This document shows, piece by piece, positions 1 to 8,993 of a stretch of DNA of 61,314 bases. Every line of letters starts with the position of its first letter. Position 1 is the first letter of the stretch. The DNA is taken from positions 1 to 61,314 of the forward strand of contig JAKQLF010000069.1 of the NCBI GenBank assembly GCA_029567325.1, given 5' to 3'. The notes below the pieces were generated by a model, which was not told the DNA's origin, did not search any database, and saw nothing but the letters and a program-made list of their open reading frames with translations. The DNA is from Bacteroidota bacterium (GTDB taxonomy: Bacteria; Bacteroidota; Bacteroidia; Chitinophagales; Saprospiraceae). A program made the position numbers and the translations under genes.

Positions 1-245
1 AACTACTACTATTATTGAAAGTGAAAAATGGCTTTAGCCACAGCAATAATAGTAGTAGTTTATCAAATACATATTAAGCATTCCAATTTTTGAAATTAGC
101 AATCACACATTTTATTCAACATATTGACTCTTATGTTGAAGGTTTATCCTAGATATTATTTTTTAATATGCTGAATTGGAATGCTTAATATGTATTTGAT
201 AAACTACTACTATTATTGCTGTGGCTAAAGCCATTTTTCACTTTC
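1..245. repeat. Nested inverted repeat with perfect 72-bp arms
   Basis: Bases 17-88 are the exact reverse complement of 174-245 (72 bp, no mismatch), separated by an 85-base loop. Inside the loop, 115-122 and 133-140 form a second 8-bp hairpin. The left arm also belongs to a smaller dyad: 1-16 is the reverse complement of 45-60. Each long arm holds a GGCTTTAGCC/GGCTAAAGCC palindrome-like core (30-39, 223-232). No reading frame or transposase is visible. This could be a fold-back element or MITE, or an inversion duplicate; a palindromic assembly artefact cannot be excluded because it sits at the window edge. Confidence 0.9.
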
Positions 246-351
246 ATTTCATTGCCTCCAGCTAAAGCAGGAGGCAATGAAATCCAATTTTTGAAATAAG
301 CAATCACACATTTTATTCAACATATTGATTCTTATTTTGAAGGTTTATCTC
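82..351. repeat. Direct repeat: two copies of a 68-bp tail module
   Basis: Bases 82-149 and 283-351 are near-identical direct copies differing at only a few positions. Each copy follows a hairpin module, so the unit looks like hairpin plus tail. The internal TTCAACAT/ATGTTGAA hairpin is intact in the first copy and broken by one base in the second. Confidence 0.8.
246..283. repeat. Perfect 14-bp hairpin
   Basis: Bases 246-259 are the exact reverse complement of 270-283, with a 10-base loop containing GCTAAAGC. The loop resembles the GGCTWWAGCC motif at 30-39, 223-232, 456-465 and 496-505, which links it to the neighbouring repeats. No T-tract follows, so it is not a standard terminator. Confidence 0.8.
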
Positions 352-775
352 CTGCCCAAATTAGATGTGATTTAAAAAATTGCAAAAACCCATTCATCAA
401 AATTAATGATTCCTAAAATTCAAAACCAATTCACAGGGGTTATCATTAGGAATGTGGCTTTAGCCCATTCCCAAAAATGATTTAAGGTAAAATCTGGCTT
501 TAGCCGAAACATGCGCAACATCAAAGTAGAATGCAAATATTTTTAGAAATCATTCAAAATCCCCAATAAATCAAAAATAACATCCATGTGGAATATATCT
601 ATTCTTCTTCAGTTCGCACATAAACCCATTGACATGAAAAGATGCGTATTGACAAAATTATTACCTTATGAAAAAAACAACACACGCAATACCAATTTTC
701 AAATCAAGTTTTTATATATTTTTATCCCTTACTTAGAAATCATAAAGTAGACTGCTCACATATACAAATCAAAAT
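352..775. other. Gene-free spacer
   Basis: No plausible coding frame is seen. The stretch contains two more GGCTTTAGCC motifs (456-465, 496-505). The remainder is AT-rich sequence leading to the gene at 776; no clear minus-7 box was found for that gene. Confidence 0.6.
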
Positions 776-1660
776 TTGAAAAAATTAATATTATTCGGCG
801 CGTCAGGAAATTTAGGAAGAGAAATCGCGAAAAAGGCAATGGAACAAGGCTATGATCTGACAGTAGTTGTGAGAAATGCTCAAAAAGCAGAAAAGCTCAG
901 TTCTATAACCCCAAAATTTATCATAGCTGACATCACCAACCCCTCATCGCTTGCCAATATCTGCCAAGGCTTTGATATTGTAATTTCAGCATTGGGCAAA
1001 AGTGTTTCTCCTAATGATAATAGCAAATGTACTTTTAATGAAATTGATCTTATAGCAAACACCAACATTCTGCAAGAAGCAATAAAAAATGGCATACGCA
1101 AATTCGTATATATCTCCGCTCTCCATTCTGAAAAATATATACACTTAGAATACTTTAGAGTTCACCATGAATTTTCAGAACTATTGAAAAAGTCAGGACT
1201 TAACTACTCGATTATAAAACCACCTGCAATATTCAGTGGATTTCTGGATATGATGGAAATGGCTAAAAAAGGACAATTAATCAACATTGTAAAAGGTGAT
1301 AAAAGAACAAATCCAATTTATGAAGTTGATTTAGCTACTGCATGCGTGGATGCAATCAGACCTGATAATGTAGTAATGGAAATCGGAGGAGCCACTATTT
1401 ATACAAGGAAACAATTGTATGAAATTATTCAAAAAGAAGTTAATCCAAAGAAAAGTGTAAAGTATTTACCATTGTGGACATTTAAACTGATATTGCCATT
1501 GCTTAAGATTTTCAATAAAAACCTATTTGATAAATTTGCTTTCTTTTTAGCAGCTATTCAAGTCGACACCATTGCACCACAGAGAGGCCAGATGAAGTTT
1601 GAGGAATATATTAAAATGAAGCATTCCATAACGACTAACCGCCTCGATGTCAATGAATGA
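776..1660 (+). CDS. NAD(P)-binding (NmrA/atypical SDR) family protein
   Basis: The 294-residue protein opens with a Rossmann dinucleotide-binding loop, GASGNLGR, at residues 8-15. It continues with the alternating strand and helix pattern of atypical short-chain dehydrogenases (ISALHSEK near 115, YSIIKPPAIF near 145). The C-terminal third is hydrophobic (residues 235-265). The start codon is TTG. It resembles NmrA-like or NDUFA9-like proteins, which act as redox sensors, isomerases or chaperones; the substrate cannot be told. The gene stands alone beside a repeat block and other small accessory genes, with no shared operon evident. Family assignment is good, function unknown. Confidence 0.75.
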   Translation: MKKLILFGASGNLGREIAKKAMEQGYDLTVVVRNAQKAEKLSSITPKFIIADITNPSSLANICQGFDIVISALGKSVSPNDNSKCTFNEIDLIANTNILQEAIKNGIRKFVYISALHSEKYIHLEYFRVHHEFSELLKKSGLNYSIIKPPAIFSGFLDMMEMAKKGQLINIVKGDKRTNPIYEVDLATACVDAIRPDNVVMEIGGATIYTRKQLYEIIQKEVNPKKSVKYLPLWTFKLILPLLKIFNKNLFDKFAFFLAAIQVDTIAPQRGQMKFEEYIKMKHSITTNRLDVNE

Positions 1661-1828
1661 AGTCATTCTCATCATGTAATAACAAAAGAGCAAGTCTATA
1701 TCAATTATGATTGATTAGCGCCCCAATACCTGTTATTCATAACTCGCAAAATCTCCCTTCCTATTCGGAATATATTTTAACTAAATATGGTTTTCAAATT
1801 ACCTCAAAGTCTGTAAATTGCAATTATT

Positions 1829-2659
1829 ATGACTAAAGAAAGCGCTATACAAATATTTGAAGACAAACAGGTTCGCAGCATATGGGATGCTGAGCAAGAG
1901 CTGTGGTATATTTCCATCATAGATGTCGTTGCTGTTTTAACCGAAAGTGTTGATCCTAACGCTTATTGGCGAAAACTGAAACAACGTTTAAAAGAAGAAG
2001 GAAATGAAACCGTGACGAATTGTCACGGTTTGAAAATGCTTGCTGCCGACGGCAAAATGCGTATGACTGATGTTGCCACCACAGAGCAATTATTCAGACT
2101 CATACAATCCATCCCATCACCCAAAGCTGAACCTTTTAAAATATGGCTGGCACAGGTAGCATCCGAAAGATTGGACGAAATGCAAGATCCAGAGTTGAGT
2201 ATCGACCGCGCTTTGCAACAATATTTAAATTTGGGGTATTCTGAAAGTTGGATAAATCAACGACTCAAAAGCATCGAAATCCGAAAGGAGCTAACAGATG
2301 AATGGAAAAATAGAGGCCTTAAGGATGGTCTTCAGTTTGCAACACTCACAGATATCATCACAAAAGCTTGGGCTGGCAAAACCACTAAAGAATACAAGGT
2401 CTTTAAAGGTTTGAAAAAAGAAAACTTGAGAGACAATATGACAAATACAGAACTCATATTGAACATGCTTGCTGAGGCTTCAACCAAAGATATTTCGCAA
2501 GCTATAAAACCGCAGAATTTTGAAGAAAGTAAAAAAATTGCGCAACAAGGTGGCAATGTAGCTAATGTGGCACTCAAAGAATTGGAATCAAAAACAGGCA
2601 AAAAAGTAGTTAGCCCTATAAATTCAAATAAAATTTTAAGAAATAAAGAACTAGAATAA
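1829..2659 (+). CDS. BRO-N domain protein, prophage antirepressor-like / DinD-like
   Basis: This 276-residue protein starts with a BRO-N type module (residues 8-110: IWDAEQELWYISIIDVV, then DPNAYWRKLKQRL and MRMTDVATTEQLFRLIQSIP). A helical C-terminal half follows (RALQQYLNLGYSESWINQRL) with a GGNVANVALKELESKTG tail. BRO-N proteins are DNA-binding antirepressors in phages; the length matches the DNA-damage-inducible DinD group, but that relation is inferred. No other phage genes are adjacent, so this is an isolated accessory gene. The VOC gene follows immediately after its stop codon and may be co-transcribed. Confidence 0.7.
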   Translation: MTKESAIQIFEDKQVRSIWDAEQELWYISIIDVVAVLTESVDPNAYWRKLKQRLKEEGNETVTNCHGLKMLAADGKMRMTDVATTEQLFRLIQSIPSPKAEPFKIWLAQVASERLDEMQDPELSIDRALQQYLNLGYSESWINQRLKSIEIRKELTDEWKNRGLKDGLQFATLTDIITKAWAGKTTKEYKVFKGLKKENLRDNMTNTELILNMLAEASTKDISQAIKPQNFEESKKIAQQGGNVANVALKELESKTGKKVVSPINSNKILRNKELE

Positions 2660-2674
2660 TTGTCTGAAAAAATC

Positions 2675-3049
2675 ATGAATCCAAAATTTGAAGCAGGAAT
2701 AAACATCGCCATTAAAATACCCAAAAGCAAATACGATCAGACGGTTGCTTTTTACAGGGAAATTTTAAAACTTGAGGTCAAAGAAAAACCTATAAAAAAT
2801 CCCACCATTTCCAGAACGCATGAGGTAAAATTTGGCAATAATATTCTGTGGTTGGACTGTGTGGACAATTACACACATTCTGAAACTTGGCTTCAACTTA
2901 CTGTTCCCAATGTTGAAGAGGCCACTCACTATTTGCAGTCAAATGGCGTAGAAACTTGTGATGAATTAGAAGAATTGCCAGATAATATGCATTGGATACA
3001 AGATCCTGCAGGTACCGTATTTAATTTACAACAACGAATAGAAAAATAA
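2675..3049 (+). CDS. VOC (glyoxalase/dioxygenase superfamily) protein
   Basis: A 124-residue single-module VOC protein. It has the beta-alpha-beta-beta-beta pattern (INIAIKIPKSKYDQTVAFYREIL at the N-terminus) and the C-terminal signature IQDPAGTVFNLQQR. The ATG at 2675 is preferred; an in-frame TTG at 2660 directly abuts the upstream stop and would add five residues. VOC proteins include metal-dependent glyoxalases, dioxygenases and antibiotic-binding proteins. The usual metal ligands are not obvious, so no activity is assigned. It is close behind the BRO-N gene, but a functional link is not evident. Confidence 0.7.
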   Translation: MNPKFEAGINIAIKIPKSKYDQTVAFYREILKLEVKEKPIKNPTISRTHEVKFGNNILWLDCVDNYTHSETWLQLTVPNVEEATHYLQSNGVETCDELEELPDNMHWIQDPAGTVFNLQQRIEK

Positions 3050-3097
3050 TTAAAAATCCTTTTCTAGGTTGATCATAAAAAGATTGGTACTAAAACA

Positions 3098-3541
3098 ATG
3101 AAACCAACTAATAATCTATCAAATCGGCTACTTGAAATTGTAGAAGCTTTACCCCTAAAACCCGGTATCAGAATTTTAGAAATTGGATGTGGTCCAGCAG
3201 CGATGGCAAGAGAAATTTCAAAACGAATCGGTAATGGTCACATCCTTGCCATTGATCGTTCAGACAAAGCCATTCAACAAGCTTTATTTGGATCAAAGAC
3301 AGAGATGGAATCAGGAAGACTTACCTTTAGAAAAATATCAATCGAAAACTTTGAATTATTACCTGGAGAGGAACCTTTTGACATAGCGGTTGCAATCAGA
3401 GTAGGTGCTTTAGATGGAAGACATCCAGAAATTGAAATACAATCACTAGATCGCATTTCAAAAGCCTTGAAAAAAAATGGCAAACTTTTTATTGATGGTG
3501 GAAATCCACTCAAAGAAATCAAATTGGAATTAGAGATTTAA
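3098..3541 (+). CDS. Class I SAM-dependent methyltransferase, short
   Basis: Residues 23-37 hold methyltransferase motif I (ILEIGCGPAAMAREI), followed by an acidic residue after strand two (AIDRSD) and a motif-IV-like FDIAVAIRVGALDG. At 147 residues it is shorter than most class I methyltransferases (usually above 200) and ends before the last strands. It may be a minimal member or a C-terminally truncated relic. The substrate is unknown. It sits among unrelated accessory genes. Confidence 0.7.
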   Translation: MKPTNNLSNRLLEIVEALPLKPGIRILEIGCGPAAMAREISKRIGNGHILAIDRSDKAIQQALFGSKTEMESGRLTFRKISIENFELLPGEEPFDIAVAIRVGALDGRHPEIEIQSLDRISKALKKNGKLFIDGGNPLKEIKLELEI

Positions 3542-3639
3542 TCCACGTTAATATTGAAATTTCGACGCTAATTTGTAAATCAAAAAGCTCTTGGAATAAT
3601 AGATTAATTTTAATTTTATTCAAAATTAAAAATTACCGC

Positions 3640-4038
3640 ATGCAAATAATTGCAGGAATTGTAACATGCCTATTTAGCCTTGCATTAATTGCTTTACTGA
3701 TTGTTTTATTGACGAAGAAAGCATGGGCTATTTCTTTTATAAGTTCATTTGCCAGTACTGCAAAAGCTCATTTCATAGAACAATCCCTTAGACTTATTGC
3801 AGGTGCATGTATTTTAATTTATTCCGAAAACATGTTGTTTCCAAAGATATTTAACTTATTCGGTTGGATATTTATGATAACTTCTGCAATATTAATGCTC
3901 ACTCCTTGGAAATGGCATCAATCTTTTGGTAAGTCGGCCATGCCCCTTGTAATAAAAAACCTAATTCTATATGCATTTGCGGCGGCTGTCATGGGAATGA
4001 TTATTTTATACTGCGTAATAGCACCTTTAGATCTTTGA
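3640..4038 (+). CDS. Small integral membrane protein of unknown function
   Basis: The 132-residue protein is almost entirely hydrophobic, with about four predicted membrane segments (roughly residues 3-26, 46-64, 66-86 and 105-128). No family motif is recognised. It has a plausible ATG start and ends 34 bases before the convergent ABC ATPase gene. Possibly an inner-membrane DUF protein. Confidence 0.6.
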   Translation: MQIIAGIVTCLFSLALIALLIVLLTKKAWAISFISSFASTAKAHFIEQSLRLIAGACILIYSENMLFPKIFNLFGWIFMITSAILMLTPWKWHQSFGKSAMPLVIKNLILYAFAAAVMGMIILYCVIAPLDL

Positions 4039-4071
4039 GAAATAAACTTAGAATTAGATTATTAGTTTATC

Positions 4072-4749
4072 CTAAAACTCTACCCTATCCAAAACATTAC
4101 CTATCACAAAAGTTTTCATTTCTTGCTCTAAACCAGCAAATTGTGATGGCTCGAAAATGCCCGATATACGCCCTTCATTCAACAATATAATTTGATCACA
4201 AATATCACTCAATGTGGAAAAAATGTGAGAAGAAATCACAATTGTTTTGCCATGATTTTTGAGCTTGGTAATGATACCAGAAATGATCATATTGCTATGA
4301 ATATCCACTCCATTAAATGGTTCGTCAAGTAAAAACAAATCATTGCGTTGACATAAAATGCCCTGCAACGCCAATTTCTTTTTCATACCCGTAGAATAGT
4401 TTTCTGCAAACTCATTCAAAGGTAAATCAAAGATATTACCTTCCTCAAATCCTTCTTCTTGAATACCCCTTGCAATGGACACCAACTTTAAATATTCCCA
4501 ACCTGTGATTCTTGACATAAAATCAGGATTGGTCTGTAAAAACCCCAATTTATCTTTGAGATTTTTATGATCAGAAATGATGTCTCCTCCAAACTTCTCA
4601 AGTCCAGAAAGACATCTGAAAAAGGTCGTTTTCCCTGCACCATTTTGACCAATTAGACCATATACTTTGCCTGCTTCCAAATCTAAATTTATTTCGTTAA
4701 GGACTTGCTTTTGACCATATGATTTGGTGAGTTTTTGAATAGAAATCAT
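4072..4749 (-). CDS. ABC transporter ATP-binding protein
   Basis: A 225-residue nucleotide-binding subunit. It has Walker A GQNGAGKT (34-41), a signature-like NYSTGMKKK (118-126), Walker B DLFLLDEP (137-144) and an H-loop histidine (ISSHIF). It would energise export together with the permease encoded just upstream on the same strand, whose stop codon overlaps this ATG by four bases (translational coupling). The signature has the YSTGM form common in simple ABC exporters of the CcmA/antibiotic-export type. The substrate is unknown. Confidence 0.92.
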   Translation of the reverse strand: MISIQKLTKSYGQKQVLNEINLDLEAGKVYGLIGQNGAGKTTFFRCLSGLEKFGGDIISDHKNLKDKLGFLQTNPDFMSRITGWEYLKLVSIARGIQEEGFEEGNIFDLPLNEFAENYSTGMKKKLALQGILCQRNDLFLLDEPFNGVDIHSNMIISGIITKLKNHGKTIVISSHIFSTLSDICDQIILLNEGRISGIFEPSQFAGLEQEMKTFVIGNVLDRVEF

Positions 4750-5663
4750 GAGAGATATTTGTGGAGTTTCTGAATGGCTTTTGTATAAAAAAGATAAATC
4801 GTAACCAATATCATGGGCGGAAAAGTAATACTCATACTAAATAAAATGCCTTGTGGTATATTCATTTCATTGGGAAAAGCGGCATATTTTCCGAGCACTA
4901 CAGCAGCCAAAAATATATATCCAATTAAGAAAGCACCCAAAATAATAAACACATTTTCGAAAAAAAATAACATTAATAAAGCTGCAAAAGGAATAGCTAA
5001 CATGGATATACACATCATTGCTGTCTCCAATTTATGCAGTAAAAATGCTTTAGGGCTTCGTGAAAACATCCAGACAAATACTTCCTTTTCCGGTTGGAGA
5101 TAACACGACATTCCGAACAAATAAATTATTGCAAAAGAAAATATACCAAGGTTGAAATTATGAACGGAGACAGATTTAAAAAGCAAAAATAAGGCAATCA
5201 AAATCAACCAAAAATTTTTCCTAAATCCGACAACGAATTCAAATGGAAATCGCTTGAATGGTGTTGGAATTACCAAAGAAGTAGGGTTTCCTACAGTGAA
5301 AATGGACATTAAAACAAATATTGGAATGAGCAAAATTGCTGCCAAAAATTCCTGTTTAAAAATCATAAAAATGATGAAAGGAATTCCAACCAAAGCATTT
5401 TCAATCAACCTAATTTTGGTATAAATGCCTTGATTAAACATTAATTTTAGTTGCTCATTTCGGATTTTCTCGATGTTAGTAAGCCAAATTGAAATCAGCA
5501 AAGCAATATAGATCCATATTGCATATGTTGTTTTATAAAAAAGAAATGTTGATAAGGCCCCAAAAGCTAAGACCATTACGACAATTCCAACCAATGGATG
5601 GACGCCCCATTCATGGAGTTTTCTTAAAAAACGTTGGTATTGTAACCAGAAATAAAATTTCAT
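4746..5663 (-). CDS. ABC transporter permease-like membrane protein
   Basis: A 305-residue polytopic protein with about eight hydrophobic segments and no soluble domain. It overlaps the ATPase gene by four bases and is first in the pair, so it is best read as the membrane subunit. Sequence motifs of a specific permease family are not recognised. No signal peptide is seen. Export of a small molecule or peptide is likely, but the substrate is unknown. Confidence 0.75.
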   Translation of the reverse strand: MKFYFWLQYQRFLRKLHEWGVHPLVGIVVMVLAFGALSTFLFYKTTYAIWIYIALLISIWLTNIEKIRNEQLKLMFNQGIYTKIRLIENALVGIPFIIFMIFKQEFLAAILLIPIFVLMSIFTVGNPTSLVIPTPFKRFPFEFVVGFRKNFWLILIALFLLFKSVSVHNFNLGIFSFAIIYLFGMSCYLQPEKEVFVWMFSRSPKAFLLHKLETAMMCISMLAIPFAALLMLFFFENVFIILGAFLIGYIFLAAVVLGKYAAFPNEMNIPQGILFSMSITFPPMILVTIYLFYTKAIQKLHKYLS

Positions 5664-5971
5664 ATAAATACTATTCCAAAATAACGGCCATCATACAATC
5701 AATGAATCCCTAAGAATAAGGGTAATTTCTCAAACACACCGTTTTATTATATCAATGTGGATCTTTAAGGGATCAATCCTTCAGAGATACGGTTTAAGCG
5801 CTTATACGTTTATTCGTTTATAAAAGATTGCTGGCACAGCCAATTGAACACTGCAGACTTTTCGGTTTCATTCATTTGTTGGGGCTCGAAGCGCTTACCA
5901 AAAATTGACCCCTGAAAACTGATCACTGAAAACTGATTACTGAAAGCTGATCACCGAAAGCTGACAGCTGA
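5664..5971. repeat. Spacer with 14-bp tandem repeats
   Basis: The 308-base spacer has no gene. From about 5904 to 5966 it carries four or so imperfect tandem copies of a 14-base unit close to CTGAAAACTGATCA. It also holds a GCTCGAAGC module (5884-5892) and a GTTTATTCGTTTAT-like run (about 5808-5823), both of which recur in the spacer at 38340-38610 or 56980-57010. Confidence 0.7.
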
Positions 5972-6451
5972 TTAAGATTTTCTAGTCTCGCAATACGTCT
6001 TCTGACATTTACCATACAAATTGAGTGAATGATGCCTCACATCAAATTCCAAAATATCACCCATCATGTTTTTGATTTGTTGAATGCGTGGATCACAAAA
6101 CTCCAATACATTTCCACAATCAATGCAGATCATGTGATCGTGTTGTTTGAATCCATAAGACTTTTCGTATTGAGCCAGGTTTTTACCAAATTGATGTTTT
6201 ACCACCAAGTCACAGCTTACTAGAAGTTCTAAGGTATTATAAACAGTAGCTCTGGAAACCCTATAATTTTGGTTTTTCATATGGATATAAAGCGCCTCTG
6301 CGTCAAAGTGATCCGTCCTGCTGTAAATTTCCTCCAGGATGGCATAACGCTCCGGGGTCTTCCTCAACGCATTTTTCTCCAAGTGTAAGGAAAAAATGCT
6401 CTTTACCTCTTCAATGAGTTGCTCAAGCTTTTCTGGTGTCGTTACTTTCAT
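5972..6451 (-). CDS. Fur-family metal- or peroxide-responsive regulator
   Basis: The 159-residue protein has the Fur layout. A winged helix N-terminal half (RKTPERYAILEEIY, then YRVSRATVYNTLELL) is followed by the metal-binding segment HDHMICIDCGNVLEF and a C-terminal cysteine pair (C-x4-C). The CxxC plus second Cys pair would hold structural zinc. It could be Fur, PerR or Zur; the sequence does not separate them. Its start lies 29 bases inside the end of rel, upstream on the same strand, so the two are almost certainly co-transcribed and probably translationally coupled. Confidence 0.88.
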   Translation of the reverse strand: MKVTTPEKLEQLIEEVKSIFSLHLEKNALRKTPERYAILEEIYSRTDHFDAEALYIHMKNQNYRVSRATVYNTLELLVSCDLVVKHQFGKNLAQYEKSYGFKQHDHMICIDCGNVLEFCDPRIQQIKNMMGDILEFDVRHHSLNLYGKCQKTYCETRKS

Positions 6452-8675
6452 CCGTCTTTAATGTTTTCTCAATCCTTACAACACTCATTACTCCTTCTAG
6501 TTTTTGTATGGCTTTTAATGCAAGATTGAGTTGATCTTTATTATTGACAAAGATAGATACTTTTCCTTCATAATATCCCTGATTTCCCTCAATAGAAAGC
6601 GCTCGGATGTTTAAACCCAAATTATTGGATATTTCATTGGTTAACATCTGGATCACTCCTACCCCACTATCTACACCTGTAATCAACAATTCTGTGTTGA
6701 AACTTCCTCTTGGATCGTCTTCCCACTCGGTTTTCAATACCCGATAGCCATAATTAGCGAGCAATCTGGATGCATTCGGGCAATTGAATCGATGGATCTT
6801 TAATTCTTGTGTAGCAGTAAGATATCCAAAAATGGGATCACCTTGGACTGGACTACAACAGTTTGCAAATTTAAATTCGTATGTATCTCCAGGTTCACCA
6901 TTGACAATAATCTTGGATTTATTCTCCAGTTTCTTAGTAGGTTTTTTTACAACCTTTTCTTTTTCTGGTTCTTCTTCTTGTTCCTCTGTTTTTTTTACTG
7001 CCAAATGGCCAGCTTCAATCACAAACTTTTTGAAGTCAAGGTTGAATTCTTCTTTGTAAAGTCCAAAATAAAATTCTACCCGAGAGTGATATCCAAAATG
7101 CCTCACTAAGAAATCTATGTTGTCCTCAAAACCAATGCGTAAGTTTTTGAGTTTTCGTTCAACTTGTTCCTTGCCGTATTCTGCAAGAGCTTTCATTTCT
7201 TCCTTGACTGTAGACCTGATTTTAGCCCTCGCTTTTCCAGTTACTACCAACTTTAACCATTCCTGATTGGGTCTTTGGTTTTTACTTGTTACCACCGTGA
7301 CTTGGTCGCCGCTTTCAAGTTTATAACCCATCGGGACCAACTTATTATTTACCTTGATGGCGGTAGCCTTGGACCCCACATCTGTATGAATTTCAAAGGC
7401 AAAATCAAGTGCGGTTGCTCCTTTAGGTAATACTTTCATTTCACCCTTGGGAGTAAAAACATAAACTTCTTCGTTGAATAAATTCGTCTTGAAATCACTT
7501 AGGAATTCAAGTGCATTGGTATCGTTGTCTTCAAGTAAACCTCGGATGTTGTCCAACCAAGAATCAAATACATTATTCTGTGATTTTACACCTTTGTATT
7601 TCCAGTGAGCTGCGAATCCTCGTTCTGCAATTTCATCCATGCGCTCGGACCTAATTTGCACCTCAACGAATTTTCCATTTGGCCCGATGACTGTTGTATG
7701 CAACGATTCATAACCATTGCTTTTGGGAGTGGTAACCCAGTCCTTCAATCTCTCAGGGATAGGATTATACACGTCGGTGATGATGGAATATATTGCCCAG
7801 CAAATTTGTTTTTCTTTATTAGCTGGAATGTCTGCTATGATTCTTACTGCAAAAATGTCATAAATCTCATCAAAAGGGACTTCTTTGGATTTCAGTTTAT
7901 TGTAAATGGACGATATGGCCTTGCTTCGCCCTGTTATTTTATATGTAATACCTTCTTCACTCAGCCTACCTCTCACGGGTTCAATGAAATCTTCAATGTA
8001 TTTTGTTCTCTCCGTTAAAGTGTTTTCGAGTTTGGCCTCTATTTCTTTATAGATTTCTGGCTCTGTGATTTTCAGGCATATATCTTGAAGCTCCGTCTTA
8101 ATTTTGTACAAGCCCAATCTGTGAGCCAAAGGAATATAGATGAAATCTGTTTCAGCGGCAATTTTGAGTTGCTTGTGGATTGGCATTGAATCAATGGTTC
8201 GCATATTGTGCAATCTATCCGCCAGTTTGATCAAAACCACCCTCACATCATCTACTAAGGTGCTGAGTACTTTTTTGAAATTTTCTGCTTGAGCGGATTC
8301 TACATTGTAAAGACCATCCAATTTGGTGAGGCCATCCACAATTTTGCCAACCTTTGGGCCAAATCGATTATAAATTTCAGGGAGGGTAATGTCTGTATCT
8401 TCAACCACATCGTGAAGCAAAGCACACATGATGGCAGTAGGTCCAAGGCCAATTTCCTCCAAACAAATCCTCGCCACTTCAATGGGATGATAGATATATG
8501 GTTCACCACTTTTACGACGTTGTGTTTTATGTGCTTCCAATGCAATTTCGAATGCTGCTTGCACATTGATGTCGTCCTCCAATGACATATTGGGCTGCAT
8601 CACATCGATGACCTGTTGAAATACCTGATGTATTTCTTGCCTCTCTATATCCGTTATTTCTTGTCCTTGCGGCAT
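6423..8675 (-). CDS. rel: RelA/SpoT bifunctional (p)ppGpp synthetase/hydrolase
   Basis: This 750-residue protein has the full long-RSH architecture. The hydrolase HD domain has H63, HD at 88-89 and ED at 92-93. The synthetase domain has GRSKAISSIYNKLK near 250 and SNGYESLHTTVIGP near 317. A TGS domain (about 400-460) and a C-terminal ACT domain (about 665-740) follow. Because the HD motif HDVVED is intact, both synthesis and hydrolysis of the alarmone are expected. A TATATTTG minus-7 box lies 21-28 bases upstream of the ATG (8696-8703). The downstream Fur-family gene overlaps it by 29 bases, coupling starvation and metal/oxidative regulators in one transcript. Confidence 0.96.
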   Translation of the reverse strand: MPQGQEITDIERQEIHQVFQQVIDVMQPNMSLEDDINVQAAFEIALEAHKTQRRKSGEPYIYHPIEVARICLEEIGLGPTAIMCALLHDVVEDTDITLPEIYNRFGPKVGKIVDGLTKLDGLYNVESAQAENFKKVLSTLVDDVRVVLIKLADRLHNMRTIDSMPIHKQLKIAAETDFIYIPLAHRLGLYKIKTELQDICLKITEPEIYKEIEAKLENTLTERTKYIEDFIEPVRGRLSEEGITYKITGRSKAISSIYNKLKSKEVPFDEIYDIFAVRIIADIPANKEKQICWAIYSIITDVYNPIPERLKDWVTTPKSNGYESLHTTVIGPNGKFVEVQIRSERMDEIAERGFAAHWKYKGVKSQNNVFDSWLDNIRGLLEDNDTNALEFLSDFKTNLFNEEVYVFTPKGEMKVLPKGATALDFAFEIHTDVGSKATAIKVNNKLVPMGYKLESGDQVTVVTSKNQRPNQEWLKLVVTGKARAKIRSTVKEEMKALAEYGKEQVERKLKNLRIGFEDNIDFLVRHFGYHSRVEFYFGLYKEEFNLDFKKFVIEAGHLAVKKTEEQEEEPEKEKVVKKPTKKLENKSKIIVNGEPGDTYEFKFANCCSPVQGDPIFGYLTATQELKIHRFNCPNASRLLANYGYRVLKTEWEDDPRGSFNTELLITGVDSGVGVIQMLTNEISNNLGLNIRALSIEGNQGYYEGKVSIFVNNKDQLNLALKAIQKLEGVMSVVRIEKTLKTDESNDTRKA

Positions 8676-8695
8676 AAATTCCTTACTAAGTGATA

Positions 8696-8703
8696 CAAAT
8701 ATA
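8696..8703 (-). promoter_or_regulatory. Minus-7 promoter box for rel-fur
   Basis: Reads TATATTTG on the minus strand, matching the Bacteroidota TAnnTTTG consensus, 20 bases before the rel ATG. A minus-33 TTTG at the ideal distance is not evident. Confidence 0.6.
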
Positions 8704-8993
8704 AATTAAAAATTCACCAAATTAGTTTCTTGACTTTACAAACATTCTGCAATTAATGGCAAATGGCATCATTTGAGACACATATACATCTCAAAAATGC
8801 CCTTGACAAAATTTAAATAAAGTTCAGTTTGGTTTTACGCAGTTGCAAATTGATTGATCACAGCTTTTACAACGACTATCTATTATAAACGTGCCGTGGT
8901 CATAAAGTGTGAACCTCACACCAACATTATGCAGCATAAAGTTGCAAACTTTTTTAAACCACAGAAATACAAAATAAAAAATATTGATTACAC
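8704..8993. other. Divergent intergenic spacer, no gene
   Basis: AT-rich spacer between rel and the tRNA-Leu promoter. No credible reading frame, repeat or RNA fold was recognised. Confidence 0.55.

Noticed and set aside
7605-8018. 137-codon frame on the plus strand inside rel
   Set aside because: Shadow frame opposite a well-supported gene with clear RelA/SpoT domains.
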